Shown in pieces: positions 6,671 to 13,338 of a stretch of 36,072 bases of DNA. The stretch is from a virus. The notes under the pieces are model-generated. The model saw only the letters and a list, made by a program, of their open reading frames with translations, was not told the origin of the DNA and did not search any database. The stretch covers positions 1 to 36,072 of IMG/VR virus record IMGVR_UViG_3300031857_000630; one strand, written 5' to 3'. The first letter of the stretch is position 1, and every line of letters begins with the position of its first letter. The translations under genes were made by a program, and so were the position numbers.

Positions 6671-6919
6671 CTAAAGACGGATTACAACCCGGTGAGTCTT
6701 GCTCACAGCTCGGGTAATGTAGTTTCTTGAAGGATTGATCATCTTCACAGCTCTGATAGCAGCACAAACAGCATGGTTACCATTGGCACCGTATACTATG
6801 TAGTCATGCTTTTCAAACTTTTCAAGGACTGTGATGAACTCGCCAGAGTCAAATCTTTTGACATGGCCTAGCATCTTCTTTATCTTCTCAGATGATGCTT
6901 TTTTGATTGAATATTCCAT
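6671..6919 (-). CDS. 82-residue basic protein, unknown
   Basis: The protein is basic, with a Lys-rich helical N-terminus (MEYSIKKASSEKIKKMLGHVK) and a compact middle with YIVYGANGNHAVCAAIRAVKMI. The C-terminus is Arg/Thr/Val-rich. No motif I can name. It ends nine bases before the tRNA-like element, so it and the RNA are likely on the same minus-strand transcript. A nucleic-acid-binding role is possible from the charge alone, which is weak evidence. Confidence 0.55.
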   Translation of the reverse strand: MEYSIKKASSEKIKKMLGHVKRFDSGEFITVLEKFEKHDYIVYGANGNHAVCAAIRAVKMINPSRNYITRAVSKTHRVVIRL

Positions 6920-6936
6920 AGTTGGGGATTTACTAG

Positions 6937-7176
6937 TTAAGGGTAGTATAGCTTTAGTTGGCTGTACAAAATATTAAAAGTCAAAGAGTCTAGTGTTCTT
7001 GTCAACAGTACCAAACCCCTCTGCGGTGTAAGAACATACCATCCTCCTTGACTTTTAAATATACAATCTGGGAAGTTGTTGTAGAGGCAGAAGCTTCTCA
7101 GTTTCCGGGTTGTCCCTACAACATCCTCAGGATTAATATTGATATACCCTGTCTTTACATAGATATAGGTAATCAC
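6937..7176 (-). CDS. 79-residue protein, unknown
   Basis: Beta-rich small protein with many Tyr, Leu and Thr (MITYIYVKTGYININPEDVV, then GGWYVLTPQRGLVLLTRTLDS). It has two cysteines (SFCLYNNFPDCIF) but no pairs suggesting metal binding. Gaps of 9 and 17 bases to its neighbours put it in the same operon. No family recognised. Confidence 0.52.
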   Translation of the reverse strand: MITYIYVKTGYININPEDVVGTTRKLRSFCLYNNFPDCIFKSQGGWYVLTPQRGLVLLTRTLDSLTFNILYSQLKLYYP

Positions 7177-7184
7177 AATCCTTA

Positions 7185-7466
7185 TTATTTACTTTTCTCT
7201 TCTGTTTCTGCATGCTCAATGATTCTATTGGCCATCTTACGGGAGTAATCAATGTCCTCCTGTGTAACAGCACCAGTATGTGTAATACAGTGCTCAAAAT
7301 GATTATGACAAGCCCTTAGCACACCTGTATAAGTACGAATCAAAGCTCCTCTTTCAAGAAGTTCTTTTTGAGCTACTACAAGCTTTTCTGTAAGCTTATC
7401 TACATCTGATTGCAAGGCTTCAGATAAGCCTTTGTAATCAATTTTGTCAGATTTTTTCTTTGCCAT
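7185..7466 (-). CDS. Coiled-coil protein with conserved-looking C-terminal helix
   Basis: 93 residues. It begins MAKKKSDKIDYKGLSEALQSD, runs through a long heptad helix (VDKLTEKLVVAQKELLERGALI), and contains C and H residues (RACHNHFEHCITH) close enough to form a metal site. Small proteins of this pattern (coiled coil, then LRxCHNHFE) look familiar from Bacteroidota phages but have no assigned function. Its start lies inside the 3' end of the small gene upstream. Confidence 0.58.
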   Translation of the reverse strand: MAKKKSDKIDYKGLSEALQSDVDKLTEKLVVAQKELLERGALIRTYTGVLRACHNHFEHCITHTGAVTQEDIDYSRKMANRIIEHAETEEKSK

Positions 7467-7590
7467 TTACTGGTTGAAGATTAGTTTGAAGTGAAAATAC
7501 ATCACTGCCATAAGCAGCTGCTCGGGCAAATGCCAAGTCTTTGTTAGGAGTTACCATCTCCAGTCCATTAGGTGCGTAATAATGATACAT
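7447..7590 (-). CDS. 47-residue small protein, unknown
   Basis: ATG at 7590, TGA at 7449-7447, fitting neatly between the 98-residue gene upstream (stop 7596) and the coiled-coil gene downstream, whose start it overlaps by 20 bases. The sequence starts MYHYYAPNGLEMVTPNKDLA and continues with FARAAAYGSDVFSLQ. The even filling of an otherwise empty gap in this tightly packed operon is the main support. No family recognised. Confidence 0.5.
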   Translation of the reverse strand: MYHYYAPNGLEMVTPNKDLAFARAAAYGSDVFSLQTNLQPVNGKEKI

Positions 7591-7595
7591 AGGTT

Positions 7596-7892
7596 TTATA
7601 GGTCAATTATTTCAATTACTTCATAGTTAAACCGGTCTGATTTAAGAGTACCATAAGGGGGTCTAGCATTAAGTTTATCAATGCACTCTCCTACCCATGC
7701 TGGTAATTCATCTTCTACAGTATGCCAGGCAGTACCTAACCAAGACTCTCCTTTAAAAGTAGTATCCCATCCTCCTGATTCAGAAAGCATAGGACGTTCA
7801 TACATTTCTCTTACAAGAAAATGTTCCTGCAATGGCTCATGAGGATGCACAACCCGGAATGTCTGACCAGGCTCTAGAAAAATGTTTTTCAT
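7596..7892 (-). CDS. 98-residue conserved-looking protein, unknown
   Basis: Beta-rich and acidic, with several Trp residues (GGWDTTFKGESWLGTAWHTVEDELPAWVG), suggesting a compact fold with an aromatic core. PGQTFRVVHPHEPLQEHFLV forms the N-terminal strands. No signal, membrane segment or metal site. It is five bases upstream of the 47-residue gene. Function unknown. Confidence 0.56.
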   Translation of the reverse strand: MKNIFLEPGQTFRVVHPHEPLQEHFLVREMYERPMLSESGGWDTTFKGESWLGTAWHTVEDELPAWVGECIDKLNARPPYGTLKSDRFNYEVIEIIDL

Positions 7893-7924
7893 GATTAGAG
7901 ATTGATTTACTTGATCACTTATGG

Positions 7925-8161
7925 TTAATCGTTTGGGTTATCTATTTCTTTCTGAATCTCAATACCTTTCTTAAGTCCATTCTCATATGCTTCGGTATGG
8001 GTACTTATAATGATAAAGGTAATACCAGCATAAATTAGGAGCCAGCCAAAGGCATAACCGGGTCTTTCCATGTGCACTGCAAAAGGAGAAAATGTAATAC
8101 TAGTTTTAGCAATAAAAAGAAATACTAAAACACCTAATGCAAGGTAAATTAAGTTTGTCAT
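7925..8161 (-). CDS. Small two-helix membrane protein
   Basis: 78 residues with two hydrophobic segments (residues 3-22 and 36-54) and a short charged C-terminal tail (NGLKKGIEIQKEIDNPND). Both segments are long enough to cross the membrane, so this is an inner-membrane hairpin protein. Its mRNA leader holds the multi-hairpin region 8199-8340, so its translation may be controlled by that RNA. Function unknown. Confidence 0.58.
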   Translation of the reverse strand: MTNLIYLALGVLVFLFIAKTSITFSPFAVHMERPGYAFGWLLIYAGITFIIISTHTEAYENGLKKGIEIQKEIDNPND

Positions 8162-8198
8162 GTTGTTGATTTTAATGGGTTAGACAAAAGGTTGTTTA

Positions 8199-8340
8199 GT
8201 TCCTACTTACTATAACTTCAGTAGGAACCAGGTTACCATCCTATAGGATTCACACGAATGGTGTATATCCTACAAAACCTCATGCAGTGCACCTGCCATT
8301 GCTGGCAACGCTCTGAGCTTAAGCACCTATGGCTCAGACC
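8199..8340 (-). ncRNA. Multi-hairpin structured intergenic RNA
   Basis: The 183-base gap between two small membrane-protein genes holds four strong inverted repeats in a row: TCTGAGC/GCTCAGA (8312-8338, 7 bp), TGCCA-GCAA-TGGCA with a GNRA-type loop (8294-8307), TAGGAT..ACAC/GTGT..ATCCTA with a 2+2 internal loop (8244-8272), and GTTCCTAC/GTAGGAAC (8199-8228, 8 bp). There is no U-tract and no open frame across it. Four stable helices in 140 bases indicate a structured RNA, either a small RNA or a 5' leader element of the downstream gene. I cannot match it to a known riboswitch or ribozyme. Confidence 0.5.
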
Positions 8341-8344
8341 TTTT

Positions 8345-8494
8345 TTAGTCTTTTGTTCCAAGCATATCTCCAAATCCTTCACAGATTTTAAAGTATCCAT
8401 TATCATCCATATCCCATTCCCAGGTGATTAGATAAAACGGTAAACAAAGTAACAATGCAAAGATACACAGTATAATAAGTAAGACGTATCTCAT
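8345..8494 (-). CDS. 49-residue membrane peptide
   Basis: ATG at 8494, stop at 8347-8345. The N-terminus is one hydrophobic segment (MRYVLLIILCIFALLLCLPF) followed by an acidic domain (WEWDMDDNGYFKICEGFGDM). This could be a signal-anchor or signal peptide with a short exported part. It follows the strong terminator of the upstream coiled-coil gene, so it needs its own promoter or read-through. No family recognised. Confidence 0.5.
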   Translation of the reverse strand: MRYVLLIILCIFALLLCLPFYLITWEWDMDDNGYFKICEGFGDMLGTKD

Positions 8495-8533
8495 ATTCAG
8501 TTGTTTAGGGTAAAAGGTTTAAGAGAACAAAGT

Positions 8534-8573
8534 TAAAATAATACCCCTCTCCTTCGTTAAGGAAAGGGGTATC
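8534..8573 (-). terminator. Strong intrinsic terminator
   Basis: On the minus strand, GGATACCCCTTTCCTT, a short AACG loop, then AAGGAGAGGGGTAT form a 14-bp hairpin with one mismatch, followed by TATTTT. It begins 12 bases after the stop of the coiled-coil gene at 8585, so it ends that transcript. Confidence 0.85.
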
Positions 8574-8584
8574 CGCTCTAACTT

Positions 8585-8977
8585 TTAAGCATTGTTGCCA
8601 GGACCAGCAACAAAATCTTCAGTATCTGTTTGCTCAGCAATAGTCAATTGCTCTTTTAGGAAGCTAATGGTTGCCAAATGAGAATCAAGGGCCTCCTTAG
8701 CATCTTCAATTTCTTCTTTAGCTTTAACCAGCTTAGAAACATAGTGTGTACGGTCTGCAGATGTACTCATAAGAGCACCATTGTTTACAAATGCCTTGTT
8801 GAAGGCCTCTTTAGCATCTTCCACAACTTCTTCCTTGTTGATGGTTTCTGCTTCCATATTGGAGATCTGTGTTTTCAAGCCACTGATAGCTTGTTTTTGG
8901 ATCTTCAATGCACGTGACGTGTCTGTGTCACCAGTAATGTAGGCCATTGCTTGGGCCAAAAAGAAATTCTTTGCCAT
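8585..8977 (-). CDS. Alanine-rich coiled-coil protein
   Basis: 130 residues. The N-terminus (MAKNFFLAQAMAYITGD) is followed by almost continuous helix with heptad pattern (residues 25-115, Ala, Lys, Glu-rich) and a short flexible end (GPGNNA). The protein is likely an extended oligomer. It has its own strong terminator directly downstream, and its start lies 28 bases after the stop of the repeat protein, suggesting that it is expressed at a high level at the end of that transcript. No function recognised. Confidence 0.62.
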   Translation of the reverse strand: MAKNFFLAQAMAYITGDTDTSRALKIQKQAISGLKTQISNMEAETINKEEVVEDAKEAFNKAFVNNGALMSTSADRTHYVSKLVKAKEEIEDAKEALDSHLATISFLKEQLTIAEQTDTEDFVAGPGNNA

Positions 8978-9005
8978 TTTTGGGAAAGTAATTAGGGGTT
9001 AAAAA

Positions 9006-10538
9006 TTAATTGATTGAAAGCTTCTGCCTTTTAGATTTAGGCTTAAGCTGTGCTGTTGTAAAATCTGAAACAAACTCTATCTCCTTCTTCTTTACAGAAG
9101 TAGCAAGACCTGAAGGAGCATTGATGTTTTGTTGTATACTTCCAACGGTATCAACAAAACTAATTGGGGTAAGATCCCAGTTGATAGGACGTTGAGCAAT
9201 CATGTGAATGCTTATCCCCCACTTGTAATCTTTTTCAGGATCAGGATTTTCAAAATCACTTAGTTCTGGAGTATGATTGTGACTAGGATCATTGATAAGC
9301 TTCTTTGCAAATCCATCAGAAATAGGTAACCCTGCCATGTGAACCATAGCATGTATAAAGTTACCAGGAACACAACCAGGGTCACCATATTCATTAGTCA
9401 TTTCCTCAACTGTCTTGATCCTATAGCCTAAGCTAAAACTAGGAGTCTTATCAACAAAATCAGAAATGTTTTTTGCTCCACGGTGAAAATCCTCCTGTTC
9501 TTCTTTAGTAGCAAGCCTCCATTCCCTTGACTTATCAGAATATGTATTATCGTAATAAAGTTTTGTAGCTGTGCTTGCATCACCAACTTTAAACATGTCT
9601 CCTTTTTTTCTGATAGATTCACCAAGGGTTGTTAGACTTACTACAATATCACCGGGTGTAAACTTACCAAAAACCAGATCAAGTGGTGGTTTATTGGTCA
9701 ACATTTCTTTTGTTATCTGCCATGAATTGTCCTTAGTTAGTGATGGATTCTTGAAATCATTGTCATCACTTGTGGATTTTCCATTTTCAATAACAGACTC
9801 AGCAAACTCATTAGTAACAGGAACACCTGCCAAATGAAGCATTCCATAAGGATTAAAATATCCAGGAACATCAGAAAGGCTACCATATTCCTTTTCCATT
9901 TCAGGTACAGTCTTAATCCGGTAACCCTGACTAAACTTATCATAGGATGTTTCCTTAAGAGGCTCCTCGTAACTCTTAGTATGACCTACGGCTGCTAAGC
10001 TATCTCTTTCATAATTAGCACCATAGGTGTTTTCAGGATCAATACTACAAGAAGCACGATCATCTATCATTGCACCAACAAATTGATAAAGACGATCAAT
10101 CAAGGTAGTTGACTTAAAGGTTTTACCTACTTTACAAGTACCATCAACGTCAGGCAGTTTTACAACCTCTAACATACAGCCAAACTCATAACCAGGTATA
10201 AAGTCTTTTAGTCTTTTTATTGTCTGGTCTAGTTTAACAAAAGAGCTCTCTTGGTCACTAATAACCATTACGTCAGAAGCACTAAAGTTAACACGGTGTT
10301 TGTTTTCAGTATCAAATACAACTTGGTGACCTCCTTTAAGATCTTTTAAAACGGCTTCCAAGGCACCCTTACTAGTACGGGCCACAAGATCTTCACCAAT
10401 AAGATCAGTGCGTCTAATAAAACTTCCAGACACACTCATAATTTTCATCTGACAACCAGGGAAAAATCCAGGAACAAACTTCCTTATTCCCCATACAATC
10501 TCATCCATTTCTGGATCATCACCTAATTGATAGGCCAT
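9006..10538 (-). CDS. Internally repeated multidomain phage protein
   Basis: 510 residues from ATG at 10538. An upstream start at 10604 would add an odd Cys/Tyr-rich extension, so I prefer the later one. Two kinds of repeat are visible. FVPGFFPGC (21-29) and FIPGYEFGC (113-121) each begin a beta-rich unit. Residues 203-285 and 368-452 are about 83-residue copies sharing GYRIKTVxEMxxEYG, VPGxF, MxHxAGxPxxxxFA and a W-x-I segment. Between the long copies lies a beta domain (GKFTPGDIVVSL to WRLATKEEQ) of the KGDxFxV..WRxAT type seen in other phage proteins. Repeats in tandem suggest a binding scaffold. No enzyme motif is visible; function unknown. Confidence 0.68.
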   Translation of the reverse strand: MAYQLGDDPEMDEIVWGIRKFVPGFFPGCQMKIMSVSGSFIRRTDLIGEDLVARTSKGALEAVLKDLKGGHQVVFDTENKHRVNFSASDVMVISDQESSFVKLDQTIKRLKDFIPGYEFGCMLEVVKLPDVDGTCKVGKTFKSTTLIDRLYQFVGAMIDDRASCSIDPENTYGANYERDSLAAVGHTKSYEEPLKETSYDKFSQGYRIKTVPEMEKEYGSLSDVPGYFNPYGMLHLAGVPVTNEFAESVIENGKSTSDDNDFKNPSLTKDNSWQITKEMLTNKPPLDLVFGKFTPGDIVVSLTTLGESIRKKGDMFKVGDASTATKLYYDNTYSDKSREWRLATKEEQEDFHRGAKNISDFVDKTPSFSLGYRIKTVEEMTNEYGDPGCVPGNFIHAMVHMAGLPISDGFAKKLINDPSHNHTPELSDFENPDPEKDYKWGISIHMIAQRPINWDLTPISFVDTVGSIQQNINAPSGLATSVKKKEIEFVSDFTTAQLKPKSKRQKLSIN

Positions 10539-10626
10539 AGTACTAAAGTATTTATTAGATACATAAGTGCAACAGTATATAGCTAAGTAATAGGCAATAC
10601 ACAAATTGCTTTATGTATCACCTATT

Positions 10627-10917
10627 CTAGCTTACTTGTAGTAGGAGGTTTCCTGTCCGGGCTTTACAGCAAAAGCTATCCCGGGCAAGATCCTCGGACC
10701 CTTCTGGTTTATAACACACATCATAATAGACGTATAGTTCATCATTGTAATAAAATGATGCCTTGTAGTTATTTACAAAAGGGCTGGTTTGAGCAAACAT
10801 GGTTACTTTCTCACTCTCTACTAACTGCCAAAACAAACCCATAGGTAGTTCCCTATAAGAATCTTTGATAGGAGAGTTAGAAAAGTCTTTTAGGAACAAC
10901 TCTTGAGCTCTTGTCAT
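10627..10917 (-). CDS. 96-residue protein, unknown
   Basis: The N-terminal part (MTRAQELFLKDFSNSPIKD) is helical. The middle is aromatic and beta-like (NNYKASFYYNDELYVYYDVC), with three cysteines (C, then FCCKA) near the end. It ends 88 bases before the start of the repeat protein. No family recognised; the cysteines could bind metal but the spacing is not diagnostic. Confidence 0.52.
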   Translation of the reverse strand: MTRAQELFLKDFSNSPIKDSYRELPMGLFWQLVESEKVTMFAQTSPFVNNYKASFYYNDELYVYYDVCYKPEGSEDLARDSFCCKARTGNLLLQVS

Positions 10918-10920
10918 GAT

Positions 10921-11310
10921 TTATACTCCTTTGTATTCTCCAACAAACTTAAGATCAAGGTTATAGCTATTAAACAGTTTTTTCAATAGGACTTCCTTTT
11001 TAGATGAGCTGCTTCTTGAGCTATCATTTATTGAAATAGCATCCATAGCAAGAGTAGTATTTATGCGACCATTTAAAAGATAAGGGATATCCCAATCATC
11101 ACATAGATTATTTGGAACCCTTTTCTTATCTAGGTCTCTTTTAGGGATGCCTAGCTGATTACAAACAAATCCTAGACAGCACATTTGGACTCTACCCTTC
11201 TCATCCTTACTGTAGAGACAGGTAAGAAGATTACTATCTGTAAAAGTGCGTCTATTTTTCCACTTAGACCTATCAATAGTAAAGGTCTGTTCAAACTCTT
11301 TCTTTGCCAT
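10921..11310 (-). CDS. Conserved phage protein with CCLGxxC motif
   Basis: 129 residues. The N-terminal stretch has the pattern KWKNRR, then DSNLLTCLYS, then MCCLGFVCNQLGI. It is followed by PYLLNGRIN, a DSSRSSSSKKEVLLKKLF segment and a beta C-terminus (LDLKFVGEYKGV). The order CCLG-x2-C, then N, then IND, then LF-hydrophobic matches a widespread small phage protein of unknown function. Its partner at 12127 carries a related GCVVGHC motif. Both lie in the same minus-strand operon, which suggests a shared but unknown process. Confidence 0.62.
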   Translation of the reverse strand: MAKKEFEQTFTIDRSKWKNRRTFTDSNLLTCLYSKDEKGRVQMCCLGFVCNQLGIPKRDLDKKRVPNNLCDDWDIPYLLNGRINTTLAMDAISINDSSRSSSSKKEVLLKKLFNSYNLDLKFVGEYKGV

Positions 11311-11316
11311 TGGTTG

Positions 11317-11727
11317 TTATTCTTTATTGAAACGATTTTGTTCATATACCTCATATACAGTAGGTCTAGGAACATCTCTCAAGATTCCCTGGATAACTTC
11401 ATCTTCCAAGTCTTCAGGAAAATCTCCTTTAGTGATCTTGTTATACTTCATATCACCAGAAAACCTATGAACTCTGAAAGAATGGGCATCGATTATTTTT
11501 TGGAGACCACTTTCAGTAAAGAAGTCACGTTTAGGTAAATCTTTCTTAATGAATATGATACCTATATCAATCTGCCTACCTTTCTGTACCAGTGTCCAAT
11601 CAATATGATCACTAATCTGAAACTTGTTTCTTTCTTCTTCAGGAATCTCATGATGGAGAACATCTAGTAACCTTAATATGACCTCTTTACCTTCAGCACT
11701 ATTAAAGAATCTTTGGGTTCTGTTCAT
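11317..11727 (-). CDS. 136-residue protein, unknown
   Basis: Helical N-terminus (MNRTQRFFNSAEGKEVILRLLDVL), a central beta strand pair (DHIDWTLVQKGRQIDIGIIFI) with basic tail (KKDLPKRDFF), and an acidic C-terminal helix (EDLEDEVIQGILRD). It overlaps the upstream gene start/stop by four bases (ATGA), so translation is coupled. No catalytic motif or known family. Confidence 0.56.
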   Translation of the reverse strand: MNRTQRFFNSAEGKEVILRLLDVLHHEIPEEERNKFQISDHIDWTLVQKGRQIDIGIIFIKKDLPKRDFFTESGLQKIIDAHSFRVHRFSGDMKYNKITKGDFPEDLEDEVIQGILRDVPRPTVYEVYEQNRFNKE

Positions 11728-12116
11728 GATTGCTTATCAGTTTTCTTAAACTCAGGTACAAAGTAGGTCCGGCCATAATCTAGGTTATTATCCTTGATGT
11801 ATTGGGCAGACTTAGCAATAACCTCAACAACAGACTTCCATTCATTAACAGGAGCATAGTATCTCCATTGGTTGTCATCTTTCCTCCAGCCTCTCCGTCC
11901 AGTCTTTCCTATTAGTATATTGTATTTATACTTTAGGTGGGACTTACCCTCATGATCAGATAAACGGACAGATCCTATAGTAGGATTATCAAACCGGATA
12001 TACATTGACCCTGTGGTGGCCTTATGCCATAGATAACAAGGGATACCTCTTTCTACAAGAGACTTAATAATCTTTTTGGCAGCAACCTCAAGCTGAATTT
12101 TATGTACTTCTCTCAT
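11724..12116 (-). CDS. 130-residue protein, unknown
   Basis: Start chosen at ATG 12116 (MREVHKIQLEVAAKKII), which leaves a 10-base gap to the previous stop. The longer reading from 12152 would overlap that gene by 26 bases. The protein is basic, with HKATTGSMYIRFDNP, then LKYKYNILIGKTGRRGWRKDD and a WRYYAP segment, a mix of beta strands and Arg/Lys that would suit RNA or DNA binding. It ends KTDKQS. Not recognised. Confidence 0.55.
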   Translation of the reverse strand: MREVHKIQLEVAAKKIIKSLVERGIPCYLWHKATTGSMYIRFDNPTIGSVRLSDHEGKSHLKYKYNILIGKTGRRGWRKDDNQWRYYAPVNEWKSVVEVIAKSAQYIKDNNLDYGRTYFVPEFKKTDKQS

Positions 12117-12126
12117 AGCTGTAAGA

Positions 12127-12546
12127 TTACATGTAACAAAGTGGCTCTTCACCCATCATTTGAGCTTCCCAATTACCGGGCAGTCCATTTTTTAAGAGCC
12201 ATTCAATTCTACGGGCAGCACCCCCAGGGGTATTGTCTGTTGCAGCCCAGTAAGTATCAAAGCACCACATCCATTCTGGACCATGCAAACGCCACTCTGG
12301 CATGGAAGAATCAGTCTTGATAAGGCCTGTGAATTGTTCAGACCAAGTATAAAAATCAATGTTTTTACTATAAAACACCATAGGTAATTCCTCTGAATCA
12401 AGAATAGTACAGTGTCCTACAACACAGCCTATAGAATCACATTCAGGTGTTTCTTCTTGTCCACTACGGTATATGCTCATATCAAACTTTTCTTGTGGGA
12501 TGGTTCTGATATAATCAGCCATTCTCTGAAGATTTTCTCGGTTCAT
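12127..12546 (-). CDS. Conserved phage protein with GCVVGHC motif
   Basis: 139 residues. It starts MNRENLQRMADYIRTIPQEK, which matches the beginning of a widespread family in tailed phages (NLxxLADxLRxxPxxxFDM). It carries CDSIGCVVGHC (C-x4-GC-x3-HC), then WMWCFDTYWAATDNTPGGAARRIEWLL and ends in a short acidic tail. The three clustered cysteines and nearby His may bind zinc. The family is found in phages of many hosts and has no established function. It is the last gene before the terminator and structured RNA at 12.6-12.7 kb. Confidence 0.7.
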   Translation of the reverse strand: MNRENLQRMADYIRTIPQEKFDMSIYRSGQEETPECDSIGCVVGHCTILDSEELPMVFYSKNIDFYTWSEQFTGLIKTDSSMPEWRLHGPEWMWCFDTYWAATDNTPGGAARRIEWLLKNGLPGNWEAQMMGEEPLCYM

Positions 12547-12587
12547 CTTTAAATCTTATTGGTTATTAAGGTTAATGATAATTGCTT

Positions 12588-12617
12588 GTAAAAAAGCAAG
12601 GGGATGTTACTCCCCTT
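12588..12617 (-). terminator. Intrinsic terminator downstream of the 12.7 kb structured RNA
   Basis: On the minus strand AAGGGGA, a 6-nt loop and TCCCCTT form a perfect 7-bp hairpin followed by GCTTTTTT. It lies 18 bases after the end of the folded RNA (12635-12726) and 42 bases before the start of the next gene, so it ends a transcript that contains the RNA or the membrane-protein genes upstream of it. Confidence 0.82.
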
Positions 12618-12634
12618 ACTTACCCTCTGCATTC

Positions 12635-12726
12635 AGTTGTAATAGCTGGTTCTACGTTAAATCCCCTATTTAAACTCCAGTGCAGCAACTCTGTTGCATA
12701 CCTTCTTGAAGGAGACTATTACAACT
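12635..12726 (-). ncRNA. Cloverleaf-like structured small RNA
   Basis: 92 bases closed by an 11-bp perfect stem (AGTTGTAATAG with CTATTACAACT). Inside it are three hairpins: CCTT-CAAG-AAGG, GCAAC-AGA-GTTGC, and a long arm made of CTGG/CCAG around TTAAAT-AGGGG-ATTTAA. That is a four-way junction of tRNA-like size, but without T-loop, CCA or anticodon features, so it is not a tRNA. A terminator follows at once, giving a likely independent RNA of about 140 nt. No open frame of note spans it. Not matched to any RNA family I know. Confidence 0.58.
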
Positions 12727-12756
12727 GCTCACCCTTGGGAAGTAAGTTATGATGCA

Positions 12757-12966
12757 TTATGGAATGATACTTAGACTAACAAATGCTGATCCTATGCTCA
12801 TCAATGCCAGGAAAAACACAAAGACCCCGGCAATGAAGGTGATAAAGCTATCTTCTTTCTCAGCCTTGTCCAGACACTTCCGGGAAACAAAGACACAGAT
12901 AGTAGCCATACAAAGGAAGTACACAAAGGCAATGATAGAGATAATATCAGGAATGATCATGATCAT
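12757..12966 (-). CDS. Two-helix membrane protein, paralogue of next gene
   Basis: 69 residues with two hydrophobic segments (residues 2-27 and 42-68) separated by a charged loop (SRKCLDKAEKED). It aligns along its length with the adjacent 67-residue protein: IISIIAFVYFLCM versus LSVIAFIYFLYM, FITFIAGVFVFFLALMSIG versus IITFLIGAFVFLMALLSLG, and SLSIIP versus SLNIIP. It starts directly at the stop of that gene. Likely an inner-membrane protein; function unknown. Confidence 0.62.
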   Translation of the reverse strand: MIMIIPDIISIIAFVYFLCMATICVFVSRKCLDKAEKEDSFITFIAGVFVFFLALMSIGSAFVSLSIIP

Positions 12967-13170
12967 TTAGGTATTTAATGGGATGATGTTTAGACTAACC
13001 AGTAATCCTCCAAGGCTTAGTAGTGCCATGAGAAATACAAAGGCTCCGATAAGAAAGGTGATAATGCTATTATGTTTCTTAGCACTCTCATACAAGTTCC
13101 GGGAAATGGAGACACTGATATAGGTCATATAGAGAAAGTATATAAAGGCAATAACAGATAAGATGTTCAT
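12967..13170 (-). CDS. Two-helix membrane protein, paralogue of downstream gene
   Basis: 67 residues, same layout as its neighbour: hydrophobic segment, SRNLYESAKKHNS loop, second hydrophobic segment and NIIPLNT end. The pair is a tandem duplication with the second copy starting right at the first stop. Tandem paralogous membrane proteins may form a hetero-oligomer, as in some immunity or exclusion proteins, but no direct evidence exists. Transcription probably starts in 13171-13338. Confidence 0.62.
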   Translation of the reverse strand: MNILSVIAFIYFLYMTYISVSISRNLYESAKKHNSIITFLIGAFVFLMALLSLGGLLVSLNIIPLNT

Positions 13171-13277
13171 AGGGGAGTATTAGTTTAAGGGTTTAATGAT
13201 GTTTCTGTAAACTAGCTATACTATGGATACAGTAGGAACAGGATGGCTGATTTTCAAGGTTTATGGCTTGCAAAGGA

Positions 13278-13296
13278 TGAGAGGACTGTTGTCCTC
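13278..13296 (-). terminator. Hairpin after the first tailed paralogue (weak terminator)
   Basis: GAGGAC-TGTT-GTCCTC (13281-13296) forms a 6-bp hairpin 43 bases past the stop of the gene ending at 13339. It lacks a good U-tract on either strand, so termination would be weak. The rest of 13171-13338 has no gene that I can support. Confidence 0.4.
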
Positions 13297-13338
13297 CCAC
13301 CCTCACAAACCTCCCTTAATCAACTGAAATTCAATCCA

